DNA of 64,000 nucleotides from Beta vulgaris subsp. vulgaris (GCF_026745355.1 NC_079202.1:33541508-33605507); one strand, 5' to 3'; positions 1 through 11,277 are shown, counted from the first letter of the stretch. A program made the numbers and translations. The notes: generated from the letters alone by a model not told the origin.

Positions 1-19
1 AGCTTCGTCAGAAGAAGTA

Positions 20-1700
20 ATGGCCATCATGGGTATTGGTTTAAAACGGCCGGAGCTAGTAGAAATGCCGGCTGAAATTTATTTGGATGAAAAACGTCCG
101 GAGAGGACGCTGAAATTTGGGTCTGTTCTAGATCCCAAGATCAAAGACGAATTGATCAAGCTGTTAAAAGAATTTAAGGATGTTTTTGCATATGCGAGGA
201 AATGCCGGGAATTGATCCCGAAGTTGTCGTTCATAAGCTAAACATAGATCCAAGTCAAAAGCCAATCGGGTAGAAAAAGAGGCACTTGGGTCCAGCCAGG
301 AATCAAGCTGTTGATCAAATAGTATAGAAGCTGTTAAAATCAAAATTCATCCGGGAGACTTATTAACCAGATTGGATTACTAATGTAGTCATGGTCCCCA
401 AGCCAAATGGAACTTAGAGGATGTGTGTGGACTATACTGATCTAAATAAGGCTTGTCCAAAGGACAACTTTCCTCTGCCAAAAATAGATCGGTTAGTCGA
501 TTCCATGGCGGGGCATGCACTATTAAGCTTCATAGATGCTTATTCTGGTTTTCATCAGATTCCAATGTGGCTAGAAGATCAGGACAAGACTTCATTTATC
601 ACTGAGAAAGAGCTCTATGGCTGGTTGAGGATGCCTTTCGGCCTTCGAAATGCGTCACCTACCTTCCAACGGCTAATAAACATTGTCTTCCAGCCGCAGC
701 TGGGGAGGAATATGGAGGCTTACATTGATGACATGATCGTCAAAAGCCAGAAGGAAGTAGATCATATGAAGGATCTTCGAGAAATAATTCTGACTCTTAG
801 AAAATTCAAGCTGAAGTTGAATCCGCAAAAATGCGTGTTTGGAGTGGTGGTCGGAAAGTTTTTGGGGTTCTTGGTTGACCAGAGAGGAATTAAAGCAAAC
901 CCTAATAAGATTCAGGCGATTCTAGACATGACATCTCCGTCCAAAGTTAAGGAACTTCAGCGTCTGACAGGGTGCTTGGCAGTCCTAGGACGTTTTCTTT
1001 CTAAATCCGGAGATAAATGTCATCACTTCTTCGCAACGATAATAAAGAAAGCAAGATTTGAGTGGACGAAAGAGGCGGAGCAGGCTCTCCAGTAGGTTAA
1101 AGAGCATCTCCGGCAGTTTCCTCGATTGATAAGTCCGACCAAGAGGGAAAAGCTGTTTGTATATTTGGATGTATCACAGCATGCGGTGAGCGCTTTCCTC
1201 CTGGCCGAAAGAGATTCAGTGCAAATTTCGGTCTATTTGTAAGCCATGTACTAAAAGATGTCGAATGTAGATATTCGATGGTGGAGAAATTCGGCCTGGC
1301 GATTTTAAGTGTAAAGAGGCGTCCATGAGTAAATACATGAAGCTAAATCAAGAAGAAATAAAAACATTGAAGCGATTTGTGCTCGACTAGGTTCCAAGGT
1401 CGGAGAATCATTAAGCCGATGCTCTCTCAAAACTAGCCAGTTCGGCCGAAGGGGATGTGCCTCGAACTGTGTTTTGGGAGGTAAAGCCGGCAAAGAGTAT
1501 TGATCAAGAGAAAGATCTGTTCCTCAGCCGAGGAAATGTCTGGATGGACCTCATCATTGAATACAAGAAAATAGGACGCCTGCCCACAGATCCCTTGGAA
1601 GCCAAGTATGTGAAGGCAATGGACAAGTGGTTCGAGGTGTGGGATGAAACCTTGTAAAAGAGGCATTTAACCGGCCACTCCTGAAATGCACTCCTAGGGA
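20..1700 (+). pseudogene. Ty3/gypsy pol: protease linker, reverse transcriptase, decayed RNase H
   Basis: Residues from position 20 are the linker before RT. The frame breaks near 205. An intact RT stretch of 224 codons runs 421-1095 with CVDYTDLNKACPKD, LLSFIDAYSGFHQIPM, MPFGLRNASPTFQRL and the catalytic box YIDDM (most relatives have YVDD). Translation is blocked just before it by TAG at 415-417, where relatives have the Trp of NGTWRMCVDY, and just after it by TAG at 1093-1095. Downstream RNase H shows only fragments (KLFVYLDVSQHAVSAFLL) split by stops and frame changes. The enzyme would copy element RNA in a virus-like particle, but this copy cannot make it in one piece. Confidence 0.9.
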
Positions 1701-1716
1701 GGATGGGTTAGATGTC

Positions 1717-2755
1717 TTGAAAGAATTACATGAGGGAGCTTGTGCGTCTCACATTGGGGGAAGAGCATTAGGAGAGAAGGCCTTAAGGATAGGGTATTAT
1801 TGGCCCACCGTAAAGGAGGACGCCTTGCTCTATACGAAGAAATGTGATAGCTGTAAGAGGCATGAAAATATGTATCAGAAGCTGTCTAACTATTTGACTC
1901 CAGTTCTTTTTCCCCTTCCCTTTGCCAAATGGGGAATGGATATCTTGGGGCTGTTTTCTGTAGCGGCCGGCCAGAAGAAATTTATGATAGTAGCAGTAGA
2001 CTACTTCACTAAATGGGTCGAGGCTGAGGCTATGAGGGATCACCACTAATGATGTAAAGGGATTTATCTGGAAAAACATCATCACAAGGTTTGGTATGCC
2101 TCAGTCTATTGTCTTTGACATTGGATCGCAGTTTGAGACGCCTAAGCTCAAAGAATGGCTGGCCGATCAGGACATTAAAGCTCACTTTGATGCCGTTGCT
2201 CATCCTCGGGCAATTGGGCAAGTAGAAGCCTTTAACAAGATTCTCTCAAACGGTATAAAGAAAAATTCGGACAATGCGAAAGGTCTATGGGTAGAGGAGC
2301 TACAGTTAGTTCATTGGTCAATCAGAACCACGCCCAAGAACTCAACTAGGGAGACTCCATTTATGCTTGTCCATAGCTCGGAAGCCGTCCTTCCCATTGA
2401 AGTAGAAGAACCCATCGTACGAGTTATTCTATATTCAGAGGAAGCTAACTAGGATGCTCTTCGCACGACCCTGGACTAGGTTCCAGAAGTCTGGGGCAAT
2501 GCTTTGCTTAGAATGCAGCTATATAAACTCTGAATGGCTCGTGAGTTCAACAATAGGCTGACCAAACGGTCGTTGAAGGTAGGGGACCTTGTCATAAGAA
2601 AAATGGAAGCAGTCGGCCATGCCAAAGAAATGGCAATCTCACACCAAACTGGGAAGGGCCTTACAAGATCGTCTAGAAAGTCCAGAGTGGCATCTTCCGT
2701 CTGGAGGCAATGGATGGCCATCCTATTCCTCGGACGTGGAACTCAGACACTTTGA
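1717..2755 (+). pseudogene. Ty3/gypsy integrase (frameshifted)
   Basis: The reading at 1717-2049 has the N-terminal zinc module (H of LHEGACASH, second H, then CDSC) followed by the first catalytic Asp in GMDILGLF. The reading at 2096-2452, in another frame, carries the second Asp (VFDIGSQF) and the Glu (GQVEAFNKIL). All three catalytic residues are therefore present but split by a one-base gain near 2037-2041 (a GGG run where one G fewer restores the frame). A C-terminal piece in a third frame (2534-2755) has the usual NRLTKRSLKVGDLVIRK wording. It is part of the same pol as the upstream RT. Confidence 0.87.
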
Positions 2756-3720
2756 AAAAATACTGCATTTGATGTAGTTTGAAAGTGTAATTCCCTGCTA
2801 ACTAAGTGACATAGCACATTGATGAAAAAGTAGAAATGTATACATGTATCTTAACTCCCAGCCAAGCAAAATTCATATAATACAATTCTACTTCCATACT
2901 AACTGTCTCTTTACTTGTTATACCTTGCTATTTAATTAAGGGCACCTACCATTGGCCAACCCGGTGGTCTAGAAAAAATATTCAAAAAAGAACAGCAAAA
3001 CACAAATACCTTCTATTAGGATATCGGCTAACATGTCAAAATCCATTAAGGATTACACATGACGAAGGCCACAAATTGATAAACTTATAAAGTTAACATC
3101 AATCTCCTAAACAAAGGCGGATGGAATTAAGAAACTTTAGTAAAAGGATCTTACATTTCGTTCAAAGGCCACTCATTGTAATAACCACCTCAGTAAAGGA
3201 AAAAGTTATTGCAAGCTTTAACAAGGATGGACGGATTGCCACAATCCTAGATTATACTTTGCATAGTATACCACCATCAAGCATGGTTGTTCTCCTTCTT
3301 AGAACAAAGAAAATTACTAAAATTTCTTAGTCCAAGAAGGGGGGATACATATTAAATATACTAATGCAAGTAGCAGAACGTCCTTGTACAGAAAAGGCTT
3401 GGTGCAACTTTGAGTAAAGTTCTGACGAACAACTTTAGCATTCCAGGCCGAACAATTTTTGAACTTGGTGTTATTATTTTTAAGATTGGAGTTGATCGTC
3501 CATAATGGGATTGTCGACATCTTCGGCCAAAATAATTTGGTTATAATTTGGAAAGTCATTTGGATTGAATTATTAAACTATGAGTAAAATGGAAATAAGA
3601 ATAAGTGAAATAAGAGATTCTCTTATAAAAGTTCAAAGAAGATTACAACCTAGGCTAAAAAAAAAACTACTACGCTAAGTACAAAAGGCTTGCGGCCAAG
3701 ATCGAAAAGAAAAATAAAAA
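2756..3720. other. Spacer between pol and the antisense gene
   Basis: About 960 bases inside the Tat element. Short open frames occur on both strands, but none has recognisable domain wording, and the composition is plain AT-rich. I see no tandem repeat or terminal repeat here. Confidence 0.5.
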
Positions 3721-6700
3721 CTAAGAGTTCGGCTCGGGAGGATTATTGGTATCATCTGTTTGAGCCTCTGGATCGGCCTCCTCCTCCTCTCCCTCGTCGT
3801 CCAAGGATTCATTGAAGACTGGGAGCTCCTTTCCGGCCATGGTGGCTTTGTGAAGGCTTTCCTAAAACTCTAGACGACATTCATATCTGGGAACGTCGTC
3901 GGATTCGGCAAGCATCTCAAAGGCCCTCACTGCCTAAGTCTTGAAGGTGTCTATCACCTTACTCAGTGCCTCCTTGGCCGCCTCAAAAGCCTCAGTGGCC
4001 TCCTTCTGCAGCTCGTGATTTTTTTGCCCGGAGGTAGTAATTCTCTCCCTAAAGCTCAATGGCCGTCAGAACGGCCGTGTTCCTTTCATCTTTGAGAGCT
4101 AGCTCTTGGACGGCCTTTTCATCCAAAAGCTCGGTAAGGCGGAGGAGGTATCTCTGGTTGGCCGATTCTAGCTCGGCTGAACGCTTCTCCCAAGCCTCCC
4201 TCGACTGGCGATGCAGTACCTCCTGCTCGGCTATGGCAAATTGAGCCTTGTCCCCGGCAGTGGTGGCATCCTAACGAGCTGCTTATTTTCTTTACTGAGC
4301 AATCTTGCCCAGTACTCCGTTATTATGCTGCGAGCAAAAAGCTGAAAAAAAGAAGATAAAAGCATGTCAGGACGATCACAAAGGTAGGAAAATTTGCTAA
4401 GTATAAAAAAGAAGACGGCAGAGGAATGAAGACTATACCTCAGCAGCTAGTTGAGACATGTATCCTACATGCCCAGAGGAAGCCCCTCTCAAGCCTTTCA
4501 TGTAAGGCTCAGGGAAGCATTTGAATAGCTCCTGTTTGAGCTTCTCAAGATCGGCCGAGGTCATCCTCGCAAAGGCCGTCGAGGAGTCGTCGTCCGATAA
4601 TACGATAGAACCGTCAGGAGCTACTTCAGCTGCCCCTTTGCCCTTATCTAAAAGAGGAGAGTCGTCAGTATTTCTGACGGGTATAACCACGGTCAGTTTG
4701 TTGGACGGACTCATCGGATGCCCGCCAACGCTCAAGGTCCTAACAATATTAGAATAATAAGACTCACCAGAAGATCGAGAGGTCGGTCTATAAGCCTGGG
4801 GCATCTGTGATACCAGCCCCGCTACCGGCCAAGAGAAAGTCGATCCGTCCACAGCCGCGTCTGGCTGAGAAGCTTGATTTTTGGTCTCTTCGGCCTTGTC
4901 CAAAAGTGCAACCACGTCCGGTTACTTAGAAGTAATGGGGGGTGCCGATGCCACTAGGTCAGAATAAGGAACTATGTCTTTTTCCTCGGTTGAAAGAGGA
5001 ACTTCCTCGGCTGAGGAAGGAATTTCGACCTTTGGCAAAGAAGGCGGGTCTATTTTCTTCTTCTTGGCCGTGAAGCCTTTGGATTTTTTGGTGGGAGGGG
5101 CCCGTTGCGACCGGCCTCTTCTTCGAGGTTGCTTTATCCGCCAACGCCTTAGAATTGGGGCATTTTTCTGAAAATAAAACACAAAGTTAAATACGTAAGC
5201 GTCGAGAAAAAAGAAAAGGAAATCGTCCAGAAGAATGGACTCCGATTTAGACGAGGTCCTGTAAAAAAAGGGAGTACGTCCAAAACAATGGCAAGACTCC
5301 AATTTGGACGGGATCTTGTCAAAAAGGAAGATCGTCCGATAAAAACGAAAAATGTTTTCGGACGACGTCTCCCCACGGAAGGAAATCGACCATAGGAAAT
5401 ATGGCCGACTTCCTCTTTGAAGCGGGGACCGTTTGGATATTAATGCTCGTCCAGAAATCCAACATATTGATAACTGGACGAGCCTCGTGGGTTAAAGGAG
5501 GTCGGCCAATTGTTTCTTGGACGCCTTCCGTTTTAAGGAAAGGTTCATCCTAAAAAAAAAAAGAAGCTTCTACATACCAAGGTGTCCGTCCTCTTTTCAG
5601 AGTCGGACTTGTTGTACTCCTTCCATGAATAGCTAGTGAACTTGGACATACTGATGTCTCCTGTCCAAGACTTCTTCATGACAGCTTTTTAGTAGAGTCT
5701 ACACAAGAAGGGCATAGATTAAAACAGTTATAATCATTGGACGGGGGCATTTACTTGGCAAAAGATGGAAGTATACCTCTATCCTCGGCCTGCCGCAAGC
5801 CTGCGGCGACCAAGAAGTTATCATTATAAAATATTTCTTTAAAAGAAATCCAGTTGGACAGACCCTTAAAATAAGAATTGTTGGGAGTAGAATACTCCGA
5901 CATTTTGATGTATTCCATCATCTCCTCAGCCGAATCGTCCTCCAGCTCTAAGTAGGACGTTGTTCGTCCAGTATTAGTCGTCGCCCGGCTAAAATATTGA
6001 CACCGTCTAGCCACGGCTTCGTTAGGAGCTTGGACGAACAGGAATTCTGCCTTCCAGTCATGCATTTTGGACGTCTTGTCCCAAGATGTCAAAAAGCCCT
6101 TACGATTGCATACGCTTAACCAGGCTCCGTCCACGATTTTAGGAACCTTAGATACATAATGTATCTGGGAGAAGGCAGCCAAGGAAGGGGCGACGCCTTT
6201 CAGCTTGCAAACGGCCAGGAAGGTCAAAATGTTTTGCCAGGAATTGGGGGCAAGTTGGATGTGGCCGATGCTGTAATACTGAAGAAGCCGGCTTATATAT
6301 GGATGCAAGGGAAATCGTAATCCTGCATCCACAGCCAGCCGATAGACGGTGAAATGGCAAGGAGGAGCACTGAGTATAGTGTCCTCTCGGCCAGGAAGAA
6401 CAAAGCGGTATCCTGGCATCGGCATGGCCGACGAAACGTGTTTGAGGTTTGCCTACTCGTCCAAGCCAACTATTATCGGCCAGGATGAACTTAGGGTCTG
6501 ACAAAGGACCTAGGCGACATCTGATTTCGGAAGATGTAGTGGACGGCTCCTCCGAGTCATAGGACCGGTTAGAGGAAACCTCCACTTCATTAGCCCCATC
6601 CTCCGTCATACCTTGGCCGGACGGACTGGCTTCTGAAGTTCTTTCACCAATTCCCTCCTCCCGGACGATCGCTTTGAACTTTACGCTCCCCGTCAGCAGG

Positions 6701-6973
6701 AATACGGGTTGTTGATGCCTCCATTTCAAAACTGGAGGCCGACAGATTCACTCCTTGTCTGATACGAGCCGTTTGCTTGATGCGCACCAGATTACCCTGC
6801 ACAGGTAAAGACTGGGTCGTCTGACTTTTCCGTCCATGTCCATAAAAGTAAAATGCATGACCGTCCAGAATGGGCCTAACTATAGAATATGCCGAAGAAG
6901 AAAGGCTCTCTGTTCCAGGGTTAAAGCCAACCCTTAAGCGGCCGGGAATATTCGATGAAGAGGAAGAATCCAT
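3721..6973 (-). pseudogene. Antisense extra gene of Tat element (PF04195-like 'putative gypsy type transposon' protein)
   Basis: A spliced reading on the strand opposite pol. Exon 1 (6973-5777) begins MDSSSSSNIPGRLRV and reaches the family's typical block (AGLRFPLHPYISRLLQYY, then HIQLAPNSWQNILTFLAVCK), but needs frame changes near 6690 and 6430. It ends at GAG|GTATAC. Exon 2 is 5698-5578 (acceptor TAG, donor TTG|GTATGT). Exon 3 is 5167-4439 (acceptor TTTTCAG, donor GAG|GTATAG), lysine-rich then acidic. Exon 4 is 4341-3721, a Glu/Ala/Lys-rich probable coiled coil ending EPNS-stop. Several in-frame TAA/TAG codons in exon 4 sit where CAA/CAG would suit. Function of this family is unknown. Exon limits are my reading of splice sites; overall identity is fairly secure. 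Confidence 0.7.
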
Positions 6974-7244
6974 TTTTTTCTAAAAAAAAAAGAAAAAAAG
7001 AATGTGAAAGAAAAGCGCAAAATAAGAATTAACAGAAGAAAGGGATACCTGTTGAATTACTCGGACGGATCAAGAGAACGAACTAGACGTGACCTTGGAC
7101 GAAGTGAGGAAACTTAGTAAGACCTTGGATGAAGGCTCTTTCTCTCTCTAAAGTTCAGTAAAACTTTTTGGCAGAGTCTCTCGCTCTCTCTAAAAAAATT
7201 CTCTCAGGGATGTGAAAATGATCTCCGAAAGGACAAAGAGTTCT

Positions 7245-7252
7245 ACTTATAG
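7245..7252 (-). promoter_or_regulatory. Candidate TATA box of the antisense gene
   Basis: The - strand reads CTATAAGT about 270 bases before the antisense start codon, followed downstream by a C/T-rich leader (CTCTCTC runs at 7140-7200). It lies outside the LTR, so the antisense gene would have its own promoter. Inferred from sequence only. Confidence 0.4.
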
Positions 7253-7431
7253 GGAGGTAAAAATGACCTCCCCCTCCGGTAATGTGACCGTTGCATGCCA
7301 AAAACCTCTTGAGGGTTGACCTGTTGAGACCGGCTAAATGGCGCCCATTTCATCTTGAAAAAGGATGGGGCAGTTCCCGCTGGTTAAAAGAGAATTCTAA
7401 CCGTCTTGGTGCCTAAACGGTAAAAATCCTC

Positions 7432-7445
7432 TTTTAAGGGGAAAA
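7432..7445 (+). other. Polypurine tract
   Basis: TTTTAAGGGGAAAA directly before the TGTTGTGG start of the LTR: the expected plus-strand primer position of an LTR retrotransposon. Confidence 0.6.
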
Positions 7446-7996
7446 TGTTGTGGCATGAAATAACGGCTATAAATGTGACACGTGGCCCCATCACAACCCT
7501 ACAAGTGGCACTCTTCTGTTGTTGTAAAGTACATGGACCAGAAGCCTGTATGGACTAAAGTACATTTTTCTAAATAAAGAAAGGTGTACTAGCCCTTCTT
7601 ATGGCCCAATCTGTACTTAGGCCCGGTAAACACAAAGAGTATCTTTCTGTAAAGGGTGATGTGTACTCTCCAATCAGTGACCGCCACGTGTCATAGCATT
7701 ATTGCTTAGCCAATCAGATGCTCCTAAATTAGGGTGACATCAAGGTACAACAGTCATTTCAGACACTACAAATAGTCCTTGAAATCAGGGGAAAGGTACG
7801 TTTTTTCATAGCATAGTACTGTTACTCTGCCATAAATACTCTCGCTCTACTTTCTCTCTCTAAAAGTTCCTTTTCTACTCATAATACCTGACTTAAGCTT
7901 CGGAGGAGGAAATACCACCCAAACCTCTAGGGTGGGTCCCTTTTTAAATTTGCAGGTATGAAGGCGGAGCTCAGGTTCAGGATTTGAGTCCTGACA
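7446..7996 (+). repeat. 3' LTR of the Tat-type element
   Basis: Starts TGTTGTGGCATG directly after a purine tract and ends CCTGACA, giving TGT...ACA termini, 551 bp. Two G-box cores (CACGTG) lie near 7480 and 7685, and TATA-like motifs at about 7464 (GGCTATAAATG) and 7767 (CTACAAATAG). The partner 5' LTR is outside the window, so ends are set by the PPT and terminal motifs only. Confidence 0.55.
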
Positions 7997-8036
7997 TTGT
8001 TGCACAAGTCTCTTACTAGTGAACCTACTGTTGGGG

Positions 8037-8921
8037 ATAGTAGTATCATTTGCGAGTCAAGCTCTACGTAACACATCGATGTGCTCATATTCCACATCCA
8101 AAAGACATATTAATTTTTTGTCATAGTAGGTAGATTTTTGGTAATAAATTACCCTCAGCAAACATATCTTGTAAAGCTTCTAAGAGTTCTGTGAAGCCTA
8201 CATCAATCACATTATGTTTCGCTTTTATGTTGAAAAGAGTTAAAACCCCACTCAATTGAGTGTATTTTGTACACCCTGGATAAAGGGGTTTCCCAACAGC
8301 TTTAGATAAACTGTCAAACACTCGTGGTTGCTCATTAAAATGGTCATGATCCCCTTCCAACATCTCACCTAATCGATCATCACTTAACTCTTCATCCTCA
8401 TTATCACTATTATCTCCATTGTCATTTTCATCACCTACTACATTATCACCTTCAATCCTAGCATGATCTTCAATCACAACTTCATTCTCAACCCCGACAT
8501 TCGACATATCAATCTCTAATGAGTTACTAGTGCCAACATCAACACTAACCCTATCCTGAGTATATTTTCCCTTCTTACCATGCCATGACCAAATATAATA
8601 CTCAGCCCTAAATCGATGACGAATAATATGATCCCTTATGGTCCTAATATCAGAAATCATACTCACATTGTAGCAATCAACACATGGACAATAAATCTCA
8701 GCCTCGCAAGTAAGTTGTTGATCTTCTACAACACGTTTACAAAACTCATTCACACCTTCTACGAACTCCAACGTATTCCGCTTTCCATACATCCAACTTC
8801 GATTGATTTCTAAAAATCCCCACCCACACATACATAAAAAAATATTATCAATTAAAAAATTCACATAAATATAACACAGCAAACTAATATTCAATTCATG
8901 CTTCCATTGGGTCCTTATCAC
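8037..8921 (-). pseudogene. TNP2-like CACTA transposase, N-terminal part
   Basis: The long - strand frame holds the transposase-associated domain (INRSWMYGKRNTLEFVEGV, then CPCVDCYN and the RHRFRAEYYIWSWHG block), an acidic linker (GDENDNGDNSDNEDEELSDD), and the start of the next conserved block (LYPGCTKYTQLSGVLTLFN, LLEALQDMFAEGNLLPK). The frame slips by one base near 8130. The shifted frame continues with YYDKKLICLLDVEYEHIDVL to a stop near 8068. Upstream of INRSW a TTTTTAG acceptor suggests the exon really starts about 8807. The DDE catalytic core is missing, so the protein could not act as transposase. Confidence 0.82.
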
Positions 8922-9175
8922 TCCAACCTAACCCATCCTTAAACGTCCAATCCCACTAGTGAATGCATGTATCATCTTTGGTTCTTCGTAAAATTCGGTA
9001 GCATTTCCCTTCAATTCTCCAAGTACACGATAAAGATAATTGTTTATCTTATATGTACCCGGAGAACAAATTAGGAAAATGACTAACCGTATTTCACTTA
9101 GAATCAAAGAATCAACACACATTCACCACCTAAGTGAGATGTGACGTTTAACAACAATCCCAAAACGGGGACTAT

Positions 9176-9206
9176 TCAAGACTTACTCCTAATGAGTAAG
9201 TCTTGA
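9176..9206. repeat. Perfect 13-bp hairpin with 5-nt loop
   Basis: TCAAGACTTACTC, loop CTAAT, GAGTAAGTCTTGA: a perfect inverted repeat inside the CACTA fragment upstream of the transposase exon. Just downstream, two copies of a roughly 45-bp motif with AATCGCATTCAAGCGATT follow (about 9239-9320), itself partly palindromic. Confidence 0.7.
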
Positions 9207-9666
9207 ACGTGTATCTAGGAAATATGATGTACATAAAAACAATCGCATTCAAGCGATTCCAAGTATTCACCAAATAATAATCGCATTCAAGCGATTTCAA
9301 GTTATCACCAAACAACAAGTACCAAACCATTCCTTAGATTTTCATTCCCCTCCCATTGGTGAATCTATCAATATAAAGGCATTGCATATCACTTTAAATG
9401 AAGAATTGCAAAAACATCACAAGAACTTAAGCATAAACAATCTCGTATTACATTTTAGGGCATACAAAAACTTAAGCAAAATCATCACAAAAATAGTTTT
9501 TAATACTCAAATCTTATAACTAATCATATATATACTTTATACTAAGCATTTTAAACTACAATTTAAGCCAAATTTTTCATTAAAGCACTAATTAAGAAAA
9601 ATTTACAAAAAACTAACCTAATATGACAAACCCTCGCCGGAAATTCAAAGGAGAAGCGCCGGAGGT

Positions 9667-9717
9667 GAAGGAGTGGCGCCGGTGAAGGAGTGGCGCCGGT
9701 GAAGGAGTGGTGCCGGT
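9667..9717. repeat. 17-bp tandem repeat, three copies
   Basis: GAAGGAGTGGCGCCGGT occurs at 9667, 9684 and 9701 (the third has TGCC for CGCC). On the - strand it would encode a Pro/Ser/Thr-rich leader; it lies in the CACTA 5' region and I do not treat the overlapping short frames as genes. Confidence 0.85.
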
Positions 9718-9984
9718 GAAGGAAATATGGAGGAGATGCGAGGAGAAACGGACCCAAAACGAAGGAGGAGAAGAGGAAAAGATCGAAAAAACCCTCGCCG
9801 AAAAACTCGAGCACCCGGTCGCCGGAAACTCGAGCACCCAGTCATCGGAAACAAACTCGTCGGAAACTACCTTTCGTCAGAGACTGTGAGAGAGTATGTG
9901 AGTGTGAGAGAGTGTGAGAGGAGAGAGATACTGTGAGAGGATCGAAAAAATGAAAACCCGCGTGCGTGTTTTGGGAAAATGAGA

Positions 9985-10218
9985 GCACCCTATATTGCTG
10001 CGGTTTCTTGGTAGAACCGCAACAATATATGCTGCTCTAGGCTCAGAAAGTTTTCAAAATATATCCGTTGCAGCAATATTGCTGCGGTATTGGGCGGAAA
10101 CCGCGCGCAACAATATTGTTATTTTCTATTTTTACTTTTCTTTGTACGTGATATATTGCTGCGTATGGGTGAAACCGCGGCAATATCACCGCATCAATAA
10201 GCATTTATTCTACTAGTG
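9985..10218 (-). repeat. CACTA subterminal repeats and terminal inverted repeat
   Basis: At least three paired motifs of the form TATTGCTGCGGT ... ACCGC(A/G)(A)CAATATT occur between 9991 and 10195, in both orientations, next to the CACTAGTAG terminus at 10201-10218. This is the usual layout of binding sites for the small CACTA protein (TNPA type). Confidence 0.7.
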
Positions 10219-10690
10219 CTTGTACCATATTTAAGTTTCATTAAGCTGGTTCATAAAGTGACTTATTGTATTAGGTTGTAACATGTAAATTAACCTTTGT
10301 AATACACTTGTTGTATGTTAATTGGTTCTTTAAACATTTTTTTTTTTTGAAAAGAAAACAAAAATAGGAAAAAAAAAAATTCCCACACCCATATTCCCTC
10401 TCTTTATCCTCCTCATCTCCCTCTACACTCCCCTTCTCTCTCCTCCACTAACCAAACCACCATCTCCCTCATTATCTCTCCTCTTCGCACCCAAAACTAC
10501 CACCACCATTTCTCCCTCCTCACACCATGCACCACCTCTTAAACTCTCATTCCTCCCGCCCTTCTCCATCATCACACCACGCACCACTTCTCACTTATCC
10601 CTCTTCTATCATCAAACCACTACTGTCTTTGTCTCTACGTCGCTGCTAGTTTCCTTGTCGCCTACTACCTGACCACAATCCGAATCGGGG
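10219..10690. other. Non-coding, polyT/polyA and C/T-rich stretch
   Basis: Ordinary AT-rich DNA to about 10340, then a T run and an A run, then about 300 bases very rich in C, T and CCACCA motifs (10380-10680). No coding signal. Confidence 0.5.
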
Positions 10691-11060
10691 ATGTGGGTGT
10701 TCACATGGGTAGGGGAGAGAGTCTTCATAGGGGGGTCAGGATCGGGGAGGGGGTGTTCGTGGGGGTTGGGGAAAGGGTGGGGAGGAGGGGTATCCGCAAG
10801 GGTAGGGAATCAGAATCGGGGAGGGGGTGTTTGTAATGGTGGGGGGAAAAGGGAGGGGAGGGGTTGTTTGCTGTAGTGGGGGAAAAGGGTGGAGAGGGGG
10901 TGTTCGCAAGGATGGGGAGGGGGTGTTTGCAAGGGTGGAAGAGAGGGTGGAGAGGGGGTATTCGTAAGGAAAGGTGGGTGGGTGTTCACAGTGGTGGGGG
11001 GAAAAGGGTGGGGAGGGGGTGTTCACAGTGGTGGGGGAAATGGGTGGGGAGGGGTTTTGG
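10691..11060. repeat. Degenerate G-rich minisatellite
   Basis: Repeated GGGGAGGGGGTGTTCG-like cores separated by variable GGTGGGGGAAAAGGGTG spacers, about ten imperfect units of roughly 30-50 bp. The + strand has many runs of three or more G at short spacing, so G-quadruplexes are possible. Frames crossing it give low-complexity Gly-rich strings and are not genes. Confidence 0.75.
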
Positions 11061-11277
11061 ATGGAAAAGAAGTCAATAGTTAACCAACAGGTTACATGTA
11101 ATTAAATTCGTTTAGAGTTAAAACAGGTGTAAAGTTGATTTAATCAGGAATGACCTAAAACTTGACTTATTTTGGGAAGATCACGCAAAGTCTGGCTTAT
11201 TTAAAATATCATTTTCCTAATAGTTATAACTTGGGTTAAGGTAAATGTGTATTCTTGAAATTAATCACAATATTATA
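11061..11277. other. Short AT-rich interval between minisatellite and MITE
   Basis: No coding signal and no repeat boundary recognised. Confidence 0.4.

Larger units (their letters stand above)
1..7996 (+). mobile_element. Ty3/gypsy Tat-lineage LTR retrotransposon, 3' part (5' LTR and gag outside window)
   Basis: The order read on + is end of protease/start of RT, RT, decayed RNase H, integrase, a long spacer carrying a gene on the opposite strand, a purine tract and a long terminal repeat. The RT wording (VDYTDLNKACPKD, MPFGLRNA, YIDDM) and the integrase style are those of the Tat/Retand group, and extra antisense ORFs between pol and the 3' LTR are known in that group. The left end is cut by the window, so LTR pairing and TSD cannot be tested. 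Where the element stops, CACTA transposase coding sequence begins, so it probably inserted into that element. Lineage is inferred from motifs, not from a tree. Confidence 0.75.
7997..10218 (-). mobile_element. CACTA (En/Spm) transposon, 5' half, truncated
   Basis: The + strand ends TCTACTAGTG at 10218, i.e. the - strand begins CACTAGTAGAATAAATGC, a CACTA terminal inverted repeat. Just inside are clustered GCGGT/ACCGC subterminal motifs, then a G/C-rich leader and the beginning of a TNP2-type transposase on -. The reading is lost at the junction with the gypsy LTR near 7997. No matching second TIR is visible. Confidence 0.75.

Noticed and set aside
9200..9330. CRISPR-like spaced repeats (AATCGCATTCAAGCGATT)
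   Set aside because: Only two copies, partly palindromic, in plant transposon DNA; a local duplication.
9563..9936. Overlapping ORFs near the CACTA 5' region
   Set aside because: They come from the 17-bp GGCGCC repeat and GA-rich leader and do not resemble a CACTA protein.
10691..11083. Gly-rich ORFs on + and Pro-rich ORF on -
   Set aside because: Produced by the G-rich minisatellite; no start context or conserved wording.
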